Positions 19,874 through 28,803 of a stretch of 64,000 bases of DNA are shown one piece after another (position 1 is the first letter of the stretch; each line of letters begins with the position of its first letter). The DNA comes from Escherichia marmotae (GTDB lineage Bacteria > Pseudomonadota > Gammaproteobacteria > Enterobacterales > Enterobacteriaceae), in contig NZ_CP025981.1 of assembly GCF_002900365.1 (NCBI RefSeq), positions 1 to 64,000 of the forward strand, written 5' to 3'. The notes under the pieces are model-generated. The model ran no database searches, was not told where the DNA came from, and saw only the letters and a program-made list of their open reading frames with translations. The position numbers were made by a program, and so were the translations under genes.

Positions 19874-20878
19874 TTAATCAAAATTCAACCTGTCTCTTGC
19901 AAGGCGAAGTCGTTGCTCGCCGCGTCGATCGTACTTTTGCGTGGTACTGACACTTGCATGGCCCATCGCATCTTTCACGGTGATCAAATCCTCACCGTTA
20001 TCGAGCAACGCAGTGGCAAAGGTTCGCCTGAGATCGTGGGGGGCGCATTTTTCAATGCCAGCTTCTTTTTGTCTCACCTGCAAAATGTGATAAACCGCCT
20101 GGTCGGTAAGCCTTGCGGTAGTGACATCATCAAAACGACGAATACGTGTAAACAGTGGTCCCGGCGCATCTCCCCTCACCTGTTCAATCCAGTGCTGTAA
20201 CCTTAGCCATGTCCCTTCAGGCATATACGCTAAACGTTCTTTGTTTCCCTTGCCCAACACCCGTAAAGCACGGTCATAAGTGACAATGTCACTTAAATTA
20301 AGGCTAATGGCTTCCGAACGTCGCAAGCCGCATCCCAAAAGCACGCCCAGCATTGCGGCATCTCTGGGACCACGGCAACTGCGATCTGCTTCGCAAACCT
20401 GAAATAGCTGGCGGATCTCTTCTCTAAGCAGCGCTCGTCCTCGTTGCAGTTTACTGCCGCGAAAGTTGCGCACGGCAACGATATGCTGAAAGCTCTCCAC
20501 ATCCATGAGTTTGAGCATCCAGGCTTCTTTCGCCACGCCTTTTAGTGCCGACAAATAGGTATTAATCGTTGCGGTTGCCCGACCTGAATCGCGCAGCATT
20601 TCTGTCACGGCCATGATGTGATGGCGACGCAAACTTCCCCAGGGGCAGGCTTCAGCATGTGGAGCGCCAAGCATCCGGGCGACTGTACCTAAAAACGAGG
20701 CCATCGTTTGCCGACTGCGTGGTGAGTTGAGTGAAAGCAAGTAGGCTTTGACAGGATTAAGCGCGGCCTCGCGCTCTGCCAGAGCGGGCAAGAACTCTCC
20801 TTCTGGCGCAACAGGAAGCATTTCAAAATCATGATTGTTCACGTGACTCTTATCCTGGATCCCGTGCAGCGGAAGCAT
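19874..20878 (-). CDS. Tyrosine recombinase / integrase
   Basis: A 334-residue integrase with a SAM-like N-terminal core-binding domain (about residues 35-135) and a C-terminal catalytic domain. The active-site set is complete: Arg in GCGLRRSEAI, Lys in LGKGNKERLAYMP, HDLRR with TFATALL, GHASVSTTQ and the nucleophile Tyr in QKYDRRGE. XerC/D-like enzymes of this size are common on Enterobacteriaceae plasmids. It is unrelated to the smaller recombinase next to repA. No cassette array or attachment site is evident beside it, so its substrate is unknown. The frame is intact. Confidence 0.9.
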   Translation of the reverse strand: MLPLHGIQDKSHVNNHDFEMLPVAPEGEFLPALAEREAALNPVKAYLLSLNSPRSRQTMASFLGTVARMLGAPHAEACPWGSLRRHHIMAVTEMLRDSGRATATINTYLSALKGVAKEAWMLKLMDVESFQHIVAVRNFRGSKLQRGRALLREEIRQLFQVCEADRSCRGPRDAAMLGVLLGCGLRRSEAISLNLSDIVTYDRALRVLGKGNKERLAYMPEGTWLRLQHWIEQVRGDAPGPLFTRIRRFDDVTTARLTDQAVYHILQVRQKEAGIEKCAPHDLRRTFATALLDNGEDLITVKDAMGHASVSTTQKYDRRGEQRLRLARDRLNFD

Positions 20879-21270
20879 CCGGTCTGCTACGTAAAAAACT
20901 GGGCATAGTGTGTCACAAGTTGGTCAATCAGAAAATCTACTTTTTCAAAGGTACATTTTAATAAGTAGAAGAAAATTTGCGGTTGCCTTGCGCAAGCATG
21001 ATGATGGTGTTTCGATTTGTTCGTGAATTGAACAATTTGGTAAAAAAAGCACAACCCCGAGCGTTATCAACGCTAAAGGTATTCACTTTTAAAATACATA
21101 TTTTATGCACCACCAGTGATAATGGTGTATGCGAAAAGTTATTTATCATGAAATAAAAGTAAATCAAAAAACGATTTATAATAAAAAGAACTCTTTTTGA
21201 TAGTCCTAATTGCGCACTGTTTTTAATATCTGGCGTGAGTTTATGTACGATGACAATTAACGTTATGTAT
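20879..21270. other. Intergenic region, no gene seen
   Basis: AT-rich sequence between the integrase and the IS66-type element. It contains no open frame with recognisable features. Confidence 0.45.
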
Positions 21271-21323
21271 GTAACCGGCTCATTTAAACCGTCTGGTCTG
21301 TTTCCTCCGGCTCCACAAAAATA

Positions 21324-22001
21324 ATGTCCATCATTTTTAGTGGACACTACCGTATGGAATACCGGACCTGGATTATTGAAGCTTTACGCCTTCACTTTGA
21401 AGAACATTTACCCCGGGTTGTGATCGGACGTCGCCTGGGCGTACCAAAATCAACAGTTTGTAGTATGTTCGTGCGCTTCCGCAAAGCTGGCCTTTCATGG
21501 CCTCTGCCCGCAGGTATGTCGGAGCGGGAACTTGACGCCCATCTTTACGGAAGCGCCTCCACAGCATCTGTCGTACTTACCGAAAGCACCGTTATATCCG
21601 AAGCCCCCGTGGTAAAAAAACGTCCCCGGCGGCCCAACTTCCCTTATGAGTTTAAAATCGCCTTAGTGGAGCAGTCACTGCAGCCCGGAGCCTGTGTGGC
21701 GCAGATCGCCCGGGAAAACGGAATCAACGATAACCTGCTCTTCAACTGGCGCCATCAATACCGGAAAGGTGGCCTGCTGCCTTCCGGAAAAAATATGCCG
21801 GCACTGCTTCCCGTGACGTTAACGCCGGAGCCGGATAATAAAATCCCGGCCCCCGCACAGGAACCAGAGCAGATAAATACACCGTCCGACAGTCTGTGTT
21901 GTGAGCTGGTTCTGCCGGCCGGAACTCTCAGGCTTAAAGGTAAACTGACGCCGGCGTTATTACAGACACTTATCCGCGAAATAAAAGGGAGCAGCCACTG
22001 A
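21324..22001 (+). CDS. tnpA: IS66 TnpA (copy A, variant N-terminus)
   Basis: A 225-residue accessory protein of IS66-type elements. It has an IS3-OrfA-like helix-turn-helix (FPYEFKIALVEQSLQPGACVAQIARENGINDNLLFNW, split here as the motif region from about residue 103 to 140). The first 75 residues differ from copies B and C at about 15 positions, while the rest is identical, which suggests gene conversion. Its stop overlaps the tnpB start by one base. Confidence 0.85.
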   Translation: MSIIFSGHYRMEYRTWIIEALRLHFEEHLPRVVIGRRLGVPKSTVCSMFVRFRKAGLSWPLPAGMSERELDAHLYGSASTASVVLTESTVISEAPVVKKRPRRPNFPYEFKIALVEQSLQPGACVAQIARENGINDNLLFNWRHQYRKGGLLPSGKNMPALLPVTLTPEPDNKIPAPAQEPEQINTPSDSLCCELVLPAGTLRLKGKLTPALLQTLIREIKGSSH

Positions 22002-22348
22002 TGATATCTCTCCCTGCCGGTTCGCGTATCTGGCTGGTTGCCGGTATCACCGACATGCGGAATGGCTTTAACGGCCTGGCATCAAAAGTTCAGAACGTCC
22101 TGAAGGATGACCCGTTCTCCGGACACCTGTTCATCTTCCGCGGACGCCGGGGTGACCAGATAAAAGTGTTGTGGGCTGACAGTGACGGACTGTGCCTCTT
22201 CACCAAACGCCTGGAGCGGGGCCGCTTCGTCTGGCCAGTCACCCGTGACGGCAAGGTGCACCTTACTCCGGCTCAGTTATCCATGCTTCCTGAAGGTATC
22301 AACTGGAAGCACCCGAAACGAACGGAACGCGCTGGAATCCGCATATAA
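22001..22348 (+). CDS. tnpB: IS66 TnpB (copy A)
   Basis: A 115-residue IS66 Orf2-like protein required for efficient IS66 transposition. Recognised by IWLVAGITDMRNGFNGLA and RGRRGDQIKVLWADSDGLCL. It is translationally coupled to tnpA and intact. Confidence 0.9.
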   Translation: MISLPAGSRIWLVAGITDMRNGFNGLASKVQNVLKDDPFSGHLFIFRGRRGDQIKVLWADSDGLCLFTKRLERGRFVWPVTRDGKVHLTPAQLSMLPEGINWKHPKRTERAGIRI

Positions 22349-22367
22349 CCCGTTGTAAAGTGAGGAT

Positions 22368-23939
22368 ATGGACACCTCACTTGCTCATGAGAACGCCCGC
22401 CTGCGGGCACTGTTGCAGACGCAACAGGACACCATCCGCCAGATGGCTGAATACAACCGCCTGCTCTCACAGCGGGTGGCGGCTTATGCTTCCGAAATCA
22501 ACCGGCTGAAGGCGCTGGTTGCGAAACTGCAACGTATGCAGTTCGGTAAAAGCTCAGAAAAACTTCGTGCAAAAACCGAACGGCAGATACAGGAAGCTCA
22601 GGAGCGAATCAGCGCACTTCAGGAAGAAATGGCGGAAACGCTGGGTGAGCAATATGACCCGGTACTGCCATCCGCCCTGCGCCAGTCTTCAGCCCGTAAA
22701 CCGTTACCGGCCTCACTTCCCCGTGAAACCCGGGTTATCCGGCCGGAAGAGGAATGCTGTCCTGCCTGTGGTGGTGAACTCAGTTCTCTGGGATGTGATG
22801 TGTCAGAGCAACTGGAGCTTATCAGCAGCGCCTTTAAGGTTATCGAAACACAACGTCCGAAACTGGCCTGTTGCCGGTGCGACCATATCGTGCAGGCACC
22901 AGTACCGTCAAAACCCATTGCACGCAGTTATGCCGGAGCGGGGCTTCTGGCCCATGTTGTCACCGGGAAATATGCAGACCATCTGCCGTTATACCGCCAG
23001 TCAGAAATATACCGTCGTCAGGGAGTGGAGCTGAGCCGTGCCACACTGGGGCGCTGGACCGGTGCCGTTGCTGAACTGCTGGAGCCGCTGTATGACGTCC
23101 TGCGCCAGTATGTGCTGATGCCCGGTAAAGTCCATGCTGATGATATCCCCGTCCCGGTCCAGGAGCCGGGCAGCGGTAAAACCCGGACAGCCCGGCTGTG
23201 GGTCTACGTCCGTGATGACCGCAACGCCGGTTCACAGATGCCCCCGGCGGTCTGGTTCGCGTACAGTCCGGACCGGAAAGGTATCCATCCACAGAATCAC
23301 CTGGCCGGTTACAGCGGTGTGCTTCAGGCCGATGCTTACGGTGGTTACCGGGCGTTATACGAATCCGGCAGAATAACGGAAGCCGCGTGTATGGCTCATG
23401 CCCGGAGAAAAATCCACGATGTGCATGCAAGAGCGCCCACCGACATCACCACGGAAGCCCTGCAGCGTATCGGTGAACTGTATGCTATCGAGGCAGAGGT
23501 ACGGGGCTGTTCAGCAGAACAGCGTCTGGCGGCAAGAAAAGCCAGAGGCGCGCCACTGATGCAGTCACTGTATGACTGGATACAGCAACAGACGAAAACA
23601 CTGTCGCGTCACTCAGATACGGCAAAAGCGTTCGCATACCTGCTGAAACAGTGGGATGCCCTGAACGTGTACTGCAGTAATGGCTGGGTGGAAATCGACA
23701 ACAACATCGCAGAGAACGCCTTACGGGGAGTGGCCGTAGGCCGGAAAAACTGGATGTTCGCGGGTTCCGACAGCGGTGGTGAACATGCGGCGGTGTTGTA
23801 CTCGCTGATCGGCACATGCCGTCTGAACAATGTGGAGCCAGAAAAGTGGCTGCGTTACGTCATTGAACATATCCAGGACTGGCCGGCAAACCGGGTACGC
23901 GATCTGTTGCCCTGGAAAGTTGATCTGAGCTCTCAGTAA
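22368..23939 (+). CDS. tnpC: IS66 TnpC transposase (copy A)
   Basis: A 523-residue DDE transposase of the IS66 family. It has an N-terminal coiled coil (residues 1-90), a zinc-binding CPACGG with downstream CCRC (about 126-170), and the catalytic core with HADDIPVPV (first Asp), LQADAYGGY (second Asp) and the Glu in NNIAENALRG. It differs from copies B and C at a few residues (GALYESG, ARGAPLM and QQTKTL here). It is intact. Confidence 0.93.
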   Translation: MDTSLAHENARLRALLQTQQDTIRQMAEYNRLLSQRVAAYASEINRLKALVAKLQRMQFGKSSEKLRAKTERQIQEAQERISALQEEMAETLGEQYDPVLPSALRQSSARKPLPASLPRETRVIRPEEECCPACGGELSSLGCDVSEQLELISSAFKVIETQRPKLACCRCDHIVQAPVPSKPIARSYAGAGLLAHVVTGKYADHLPLYRQSEIYRRQGVELSRATLGRWTGAVAELLEPLYDVLRQYVLMPGKVHADDIPVPVQEPGSGKTRTARLWVYVRDDRNAGSQMPPAVWFAYSPDRKGIHPQNHLAGYSGVLQADAYGGYRALYESGRITEAACMAHARRKIHDVHARAPTDITTEALQRIGELYAIEAEVRGCSAEQRLAARKARGAPLMQSLYDWIQQQTKTLSRHSDTAKAFAYLLKQWDALNVYCSNGWVEIDNNIAENALRGVAVGRKNWMFAGSDSGGEHAAVLYSLIGTCRLNNVEPEKWLRYVIEHIQDWPANRVRDLLPWKVDLSSQ

Positions 23940-23969
23940 ATATCAATACGGTTCTGACGAGCCGCTTAC

Positions 23970-24700
23970 AAAAAACAACCTCATCATCCACCTTCTGGTG
24001 CATCCGGTCCCCCTGTTTTTAATACAAAACACGCCTCACCGACGGGGAATTTTGCTTATCCACATTTAACTGCAAGGGACTTCCCCATAAGGTTACAACC
24101 GTTCATGTCATAAAGCGCCAGCCGCCAGCCTTACAGGGTGCAATGTATCTTTTAAACACCTGCTTATATCTCCTTTAAACTACTTAATTACATTCATTTA
24201 AAAAGAAAACCTGTTCACTGCCTGTCCTCTGGACAGACAGATATGCACCTCCCACCGCAAACGGCGGGCCCCAACCGGAGTCACTTTAGTTACAACACTC
24301 AAATACAACCACTGGGAAAACCCCGGTCCAGCGCAGAACCGAAACCACAAAGCCCCTCCCTCATAACTGAAAAGCGAGGCCGCTCCCGCCCAAAGGGCGG
24401 GAACAACATCGCTTTTAATTATGAATGTTGTAACTAAGCATCCTCACCGCTGTCAGTCTTCTGGCTGGACGTATTGAGTACACGCTCGTAAGCGGCCCTG
24501 ACGGCCCGCTAACGCGGAGATACGCCCCGACTCGGGTTAAACCCTCGTCGGGACCACTCCGACCGCGCACAGAAGCTTTATCATGGCTGAAAGCGGATAT
24601 GGCTTAGCAGGATGGGGATAGGTAAGGTGAAATCTATCAATCAGTACCGGCTTACGCCGGGCTTCGGCGGTTTTACTCCGGTATCATATGAAACAACGGA
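23970..24700 (+). other. RepFIIA oriR region relic, lacking repA1
   Basis: I recognise this as the leading part of the IncFII (R1/R100-type) replication region downstream of repA1. It has a DnaA box TTATCCACA at 24056-24064, followed by ACTTCCCCATAAGGTTACA and the GC-rich stem segment ending with the CGTAAGCGGCCCTGACGGCC and TCAATCAGTACCGGCTTACG stretches (24488-24655). The CIS-like and repA1 sequence that should precede it is gone; the IS66 element ends at 23969. No copA, repB or repA1 is seen in the window. A short open frame inside (24243-24437) is not convincing. The origin is probably inert unless RepA1 acts from elsewhere, which the IncFII system does poorly because RepA1 acts in cis. 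Confidence 0.8.
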
Positions 24701-24750
24701 GTGCCGCCTTCCATGCCGCTGACGCGGCATTTCTAACCTGTTACTTCGTG

Positions 24751-24804
24751 TATATCATTTGCTATATATCGTCACTGTGCTATTGTTGTAAAGCAAATGA
24801 TATA
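24751..24804 (+). promoter_or_regulatory. gmvAT operator, spaced perfect inverted repeat
   Basis: TATATCATTTGCT at 24751-24763 and its exact inverse AGCAAATGATATA at 24792-24804 are separated by 28 bases containing promoter-like sequence. This is suited to binding by the ribbon-helix-helix antitoxin (alone or with the toxin) encoded 10 bases later. Autoregulation is typical for the family and is inferred here. Confidence 0.7.
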
Positions 24805-24814
24805 CGGAGGCTTT

Positions 24815-25081
24815 ATGAAATCAGGTGTTCAACTCAATCTCAGAGCAAGAGAATCACAGCGGATACTCATTGACACTGCTGCAGAAATTCTTCATAAGTC
24901 ACGTACAGACTTCATTCTGGAAATGGCCTGTAAAGCTGCTGAAGATGTTATTCTCGACCGGCGGGTGTTTAATTTTAATGACAGGCAATATGAAGAGTTC
25001 ATCGAAATGCTTGATGCTCCGGTTACAGATGAGCCTGCCATCGAAAAATTGCTGGCAAGGAAACCTCAATGGGATGTGTAA
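24815..25081 (+). CDS. gmvA: DUF1778 / TacA-type antitoxin (GmvA-like)
   Basis: An 88-residue ribbon-helix-helix antitoxin. It has an N-terminal beta strand and helices (GVQLNLRARESQRILIDTAAEILHKS... region, residues 4-35) and a C-terminal toxin-binding tail (DEPAIEKLLARKPQWDV). ATG 24815 follows GGAGG; an earlier in-frame ATG does not, and it overlaps the operator. The gene overlaps the toxin by 13 bases. Together with the GNAT gene it matches GmvAT, a pair known to stabilise the Shigella virulence plasmid. The exact orthology is inferred from memory and context. Confidence 0.85.
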   Translation: MKSGVQLNLRARESQRILIDTAAEILHKSRTDFILEMACKAAEDVILDRRVFNFNDRQYEEFIEMLDAPVTDEPAIEKLLARKPQWDV

Positions 25082-25554
25082 CAGCACCAGAACCTTTATC
25101 CTCATTTCATCAGGTCGCTGAATTTGTCAGCGGTGAAGCTGTTCTTGATGACTGGTTAAAGCAGAAGGGGCTAAAAAATCAAGCTCTCGGAGCCACCCGG
25201 ACTTTTGTTGTATGCAGGAAAGGTACGCAACAAGTAGTCGGTTTTTACTCACTGGCTACTGGCAGTGTCAACCATACAGAAGCTACAGGTAATCTTCGGC
25301 GCAATATGCCTAACCCCATCCCTGTCATTATACTTGCACGCCTGGCTGTTGATGCGTCATTCCGTGGTAAAGGGCTTGGTGCAGATTTACTGCATGATGC
25401 GGTTTGTCGTTGTTACAGAGTGGCCGAAAATATAGGTGTGCGTGCAATTATGGTTCATGCACTTACGGAAAACGCAAAACAGTTTTATATTCACCATGGT
25501 TTTAAGCCATCAAAAACCCAGGTGCAAACATTGTTTCTTAAACTCCCTCAATAA
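25069..25554 (+). CDS. gmvT: GNAT acetyltransferase toxin (GmvT-like)
   Basis: A 161-residue GNAT-fold toxin of the TacT/AtaT/GmvT family. These enzymes acetylate the amino group of charged aminoacyl-tRNA and block translation. Visible features: the acetyl-CoA loop in FRGKGLGADLLHDA (about residues 100-113, R/QxxGxG/A pattern), VIILARLAVD before it, and the C-terminal FYIHHGFKPS with the Tyr/Phe of the active site. It is intact. Right after its stop (five bases later) sits an IS4 end fragment, so its native downstream region and terminator are lost. Role: addiction of the plasmid with the upstream antitoxin. Confidence 0.9.
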   Translation: MGCVTAPEPLSSFHQVAEFVSGEAVLDDWLKQKGLKNQALGATRTFVVCRKGTQQVVGFYSLATGSVNHTEATGNLRRNMPNPIPVIILARLAVDASFRGKGLGADLLHDAVCRCYRVAENIGVRAIMVHALTENAKQFYIHHGFKPSKTQVQTLFLKLPQ

Positions 25555-25558
25555 GGGG

Positions 25559-25632
25559 TAATGCCGATCAGTTAAGGATCAGTTGACCGATCCAGTGGCT
25601 GTGTAAGAATCCGGAAACGCTCACTCGTTTCC
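25559..25632. mobile_element. IS4 end fragment, inverted
   Basis: About 74 bases identical to the reverse complement of the right end of IS4 (TAATGCCGATCAGTTAAGG through to the CTCACTCGTTT stretch). It sits back to back with the left end of the complete IS4 that follows, a junction left by an IS4-mediated rearrangement. Confidence 0.85.
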
Positions 25633-27058
25633 TAATGCCAGTCAGTTAAGCAACTGACTGGCTCTTTTTCGGGGCTGTGGGCTATTTCCAGGGCCTCTCC
25701 TTTACCACTCTCGGGAAGGCTCTTTCCCTTCTTGTCGGTAATTTCACAAGTTGTCCCATACTTGCAAGATCGCGCATCAGCTCCGGTATACGTCCCGGTG
25801 AAGCGCCCTGCAATGTCATCAGCATTCTCATCACCATTCCGCATGATTCTGAGAAACTCAGTTGATTCGGCCAGTAACCTTTCAGATGTTCTGCCATTTT
25901 AATCATCTGATATCTCACCAGATTATAAGCCAGTAAGACACCCCACAGCTCTTGCTCCACAAGCTCCGGCTTTTTACTTCTCAGCGTCAGCCTGCTCAGT
26001 TGCATCGTCTGTTTTATCTCCCTGTATCCCAGTTCGATTTCCCAGCGATGACTGTACAGATCCGCCATTTCTCCTCCGGGGAAGCGCATGGCGTCCGTCA
26101 TCGACGTCAGCAGATGGCAGACTTTTCCTTTGCGCGTCACGGTCAGCAGGCGGGCTGTCACCTCATTTCCCAGCCCCGGCCACTTTTTTCGTGCCTGCGG
26201 GCTGGTTTTCAGCTTCACCAGATGATCGCCTTTACCCAGTTTTCTGATCTCTTCATATTGCGCTCCCTTTCTGAGAGGGATCATCCAGTGGCGGTGTTCT
26301 CCCGCCTGGCTCCAGGCATTTAACAGTCCCAGTGAGTAATAACCTTTATCCATTAACGTCAGGGTGTTATCGCCGGTTTGTTCTATAAGTTGCTCAGCAA
26401 GCTCATTTTCGCTGTTCTTCATCGTGCCGAAGGCTGCAGCCGTCAGCAGATGGCTGGTCAGTTCCATCTGGCAGACCATTTTGACCTGCGGGTAGAGCGC
26501 CGGGTTCCCGGCATGTGTCTGGCGGGGGAAGGCTGCATCGTTCTCTGGTGTATCCGGTGTGCGCCAGAACACACCATCGATGGCCAGCAGGGTCAGGCCG
26601 CACCAGTGCGGATGCGGCGTGGCGTTATGCCAGAGCTGCGCTGTTTTCGTGAACACGCGGCGGACAGCCTCACTTCCCAGGCGCTGGCGGGCCTGAATAA
26701 CGGCACTGGGGGCAACGAAGGGGCGATTGCCCGGTAGTATGATGTCCAGGCGATTCACAATCTGGTGAAGAGGTTCTTTACGCTCAAGCGCCATGCCAAC
26801 AATACACCAGACCATCATTTCGAGGGGAAGACGGCGCTTGCGTAGCGTTACAGTACCTGATTCGGCAAGGCAACGAGAGATGAGTTCGGAGTCGAGGTAA
26901 TCCCCCAGAGAAGTCAGTGGGTTACGCAGAGAATCGTAACGGGATACCAGATCAAGGGCCTGTCCAATGTGCATAAAAAAATCCGGAAACGAGTGAGCGT
27001 TTCCGGATTCTTACACAGCCACTGGATCGGTCAACTGATCCTTAACTGATCGGCATTA
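25633..27058 (-). mobile_element. IS4, copy 1
   Basis: A full-length IS4 of 1426 bases, from TAATGCCAGTCAGTTAAG to the inverse of TAATGCCGATCAGTTAAG. Its neighbours are an inverted IS4 end on the left and an IS66 tnpA fragment on the right, with no 10-12-base target duplication. It therefore marks a rearrangement, not a simple insertion. Confidence 0.92.
25682..26974 (-). CDS. insG: IS4 transposase, prematurely ended
   Basis: IS4-type DDE transposase (InsG). The N-terminus MHIGQALDLVSRYDSLRN matches IS4, and the catalytic regions LTLLAIDGVFWRTPD, TLTLMDKGYYSLG and the Y-(2)-R-(3)-E-(6)-K signature YSHRWEIELGYREIK are present. A TAC to TAG change turns codon 431 into a stop (KERPWK-stop), while copy 2 reads on to 442 residues. 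All catalytic blocks lie upstream, so activity may remain. Confidence 0.9.
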   Translation of the reverse strand: MHIGQALDLVSRYDSLRNPLTSLGDYLDSELISRCLAESGTVTLRKRRLPLEMMVWCIVGMALERKEPLHQIVNRLDIILPGNRPFVAPSAVIQARQRLGSEAVRRVFTKTAQLWHNATPHPHWCGLTLLAIDGVFWRTPDTPENDAAFPRQTHAGNPALYPQVKMVCQMELTSHLLTAAAFGTMKNSENELAEQLIEQTGDNTLTLMDKGYYSLGLLNAWSQAGEHRHWMIPLRKGAQYEEIRKLGKGDHLVKLKTSPQARKKWPGLGNEVTARLLTVTRKGKVCHLLTSMTDAMRFPGGEMADLYSHRWEIELGYREIKQTMQLSRLTLRSKKPELVEQELWGVLLAYNLVRYQMIKMAEHLKGYWPNQLSFSESCGMVMRMLMTLQGASPGRIPELMRDLASMGQLVKLPTRRERAFPRVVKERPWK

Positions 27059-27182
27059 CCCCGGCGGCCCAACTTCCCTTATGAGTTTAAAATCGCCTTA
27101 GTGGAGCAGTCACTGCAGCCCGGAGCCTGTGTGGCGCAGATCGCCCGGGAAAACGGAATCAACGATAACCTGCTCTTCAACT
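27059..27182 (+). mobile_element. IS66 tnpA fragment
   Basis: 124 bases matching the tnpA segment that encodes RRPNFPYEFKIALVEQ to NDNLLFN. It is cut on the left by IS4 and on the right by the next IS66 element. It shows that an older IS66 copy stood here. Confidence 0.9.
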
Positions 27183-27212
27183 GTAAGCGGCTCGTCAGAA
27201 CCGTATTGATAT

Positions 27213-28784
27213 TTACTGAGAGCTCAGATCAACTTTCCAGGGCAACAGATCGCGTACCCGGTTTGCCGGCCAGTCCTGGATATGTTCAATGACGTAACGC
27301 AGCCACTTTTCTGGCTCCACATTGTTCAGACGGCATGTGCCGATCAGCGAGTACAACACCGCCGCATGTTCACCACCGCTGTCGGAACCCGCGAACATCC
27401 AGTTTTTCCGGCCTACGGCCACTCCCCGTAAGGCGTTCTCTGCGATGTTGTTGTCGATTTCCACCCAGCCATTACTGCAGTACACGTTCAGTGCATCCCA
27501 CTGTTTCAGCAGGTATGCGAACGCTTTTGCCGTATCTGAGTGACGCGACAGTGTTTTCATCTGTTGCTGTATCCAGTCATACAGTGACTGCATCAGTGGC
27601 GCGGCTCTGGCTTTTCTTGCCGCCAGACGCTGTTCTGCTGAACAGCCCCGGACCTCTGCCTCGATAGCATACAGTTCACCGATACGCTGCAGGGCTTCCG
27701 TGGTGATGTCGGTGGGCGCTCTTGCATGCACATCGTGGATTTTTCTCCGGGCATGAGCCATACACGCGGCTTCCGTTATTCTGCCGGATTCGTATAACAC
27801 CCGGTAACCACCGTAAGCATCGGCCTGAAGCACACCGCTGTAACCGGCCAGGTGATTCTGTGGATGGATACCTTTCCGGTCCGGACTGTACGCGAACCAG
27901 ACCGCCGGGGGCATCTGTGAACCGGCGTTGCGGTCATCACGGACGTAGACCCACAGCCGGGCTGTCCGGGTTTTACCGCTGCCCGGCTCCTGGACCGGGA
28001 CGGGGATATCATCGGCATGGACTTTACCGGGCATCAGCACATACTGGCGCAGGACGTCATACAGCGGCTCCAGCAGTTCAGCAACGGCACCGGTCCAGCG
28101 CCCCAGTGTGGCACGGCTCAGCTCCACTCCCTGACGACGGTATATTTCTGACTGGCGGTATAACGGCAGATGGTCTGCATATTTCCCGGTGACAACATGG
28201 GCCAGAAGCCCCGCTCCGGCATAACTGCGTGCAATGGGTTTTGACGGTACTGGTGCCTGCACGATATGGTCGCACCGGCAACAGGCCAGTTTCGGACGTT
28301 GTGTTTCGATAACCTTAAAGGCGCTGCTGATAAGCTCCAGTTGCTCTGACACATCACATCCCAGAGAACTGAGTTCACCACCACAGGCAGGACAGCATTC
28401 CTCTTCCGGCCGGATAACCCGGGTTTCACGGGGAAGTGAGGCCGGTAACGGTTTACGGGCTGAAGACTGGCGCAGGGCGGATGGCAGTACCGGGTCATAT
28501 TGCTCACCCAGCGTTTCCGCCATTTCTTCCTGAAGTGCGCTGATTCGCTCCTGAGCTTCCTGTATCTGCCGTTCGGTTTTTGCACGAAGTTTTTCTGAGC
28601 TTTTACCGAACTGCATACGTTGCAGTTTCGCAACCAGCGCCTTCAGCCGGTTGATTTCGGAAGCATAAGCCGCCACCCGCTGTGAGAGCAGGCGGTTGTA
28701 TTCAGCCATCTGGCGGATGGTGTCCTGTTGCGTCTGCAACAGTGCCCGCAGGCGGGCGTTCTCATGAGCAAGTGAGGTGTCCAT
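27213..28784 (-). CDS. tnpC: IS66 TnpC transposase (copy B)
   Basis: A 523-residue DDE transposase identical to that of copy C. It carries GVLYESG, ARAAPLM and QQMKTL where copy A differs. The coiled coil, zinc-binding CPACGG and catalytic blocks are intact. Confidence 0.93.
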   Translation of the reverse strand: MDTSLAHENARLRALLQTQQDTIRQMAEYNRLLSQRVAAYASEINRLKALVAKLQRMQFGKSSEKLRAKTERQIQEAQERISALQEEMAETLGEQYDPVLPSALRQSSARKPLPASLPRETRVIRPEEECCPACGGELSSLGCDVSEQLELISSAFKVIETQRPKLACCRCDHIVQAPVPSKPIARSYAGAGLLAHVVTGKYADHLPLYRQSEIYRRQGVELSRATLGRWTGAVAELLEPLYDVLRQYVLMPGKVHADDIPVPVQEPGSGKTRTARLWVYVRDDRNAGSQMPPAVWFAYSPDRKGIHPQNHLAGYSGVLQADAYGGYRVLYESGRITEAACMAHARRKIHDVHARAPTDITTEALQRIGELYAIEAEVRGCSAEQRLAARKARAAPLMQSLYDWIQQQMKTLSRHSDTAKAFAYLLKQWDALNVYCSNGWVEIDNNIAENALRGVAVGRKNWMFAGSDSGGEHAAVLYSLIGTCRLNNVEPEKWLRYVIEHIQDWPANRVRDLLPWKVDLSSQ

Positions 28785-28803
28785 ATCCTCACTTTACAAC
28801 GGG

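Larger units (their letters stand above)
21271..23969 (+). mobile_element. IS66-family element, copy A
   Basis: A 2699-base element with ends GTAACCGGCTCATTTAAACC and the inverse of GTAAGCGGCTCGTCAGAACC, coding for tnpA, tnpB and tnpC (IS679/ISSfl3-like). It is one of three full copies plus two fragments in the window. The flanks (TTATGTAT left, AAAAAACA right) do not match, so it has been involved in recombination or an adjacent deletion. It abuts the RepFIIA origin relic exactly where a repA1 gene would be expected. Confidence 0.9.

Noticed and set aside
24243..24437. A 64-codon frame inside the RepFIIA origin region
   Set aside because: The DNA is recognisable oriR sequence; the frame has no conserved product that I know.
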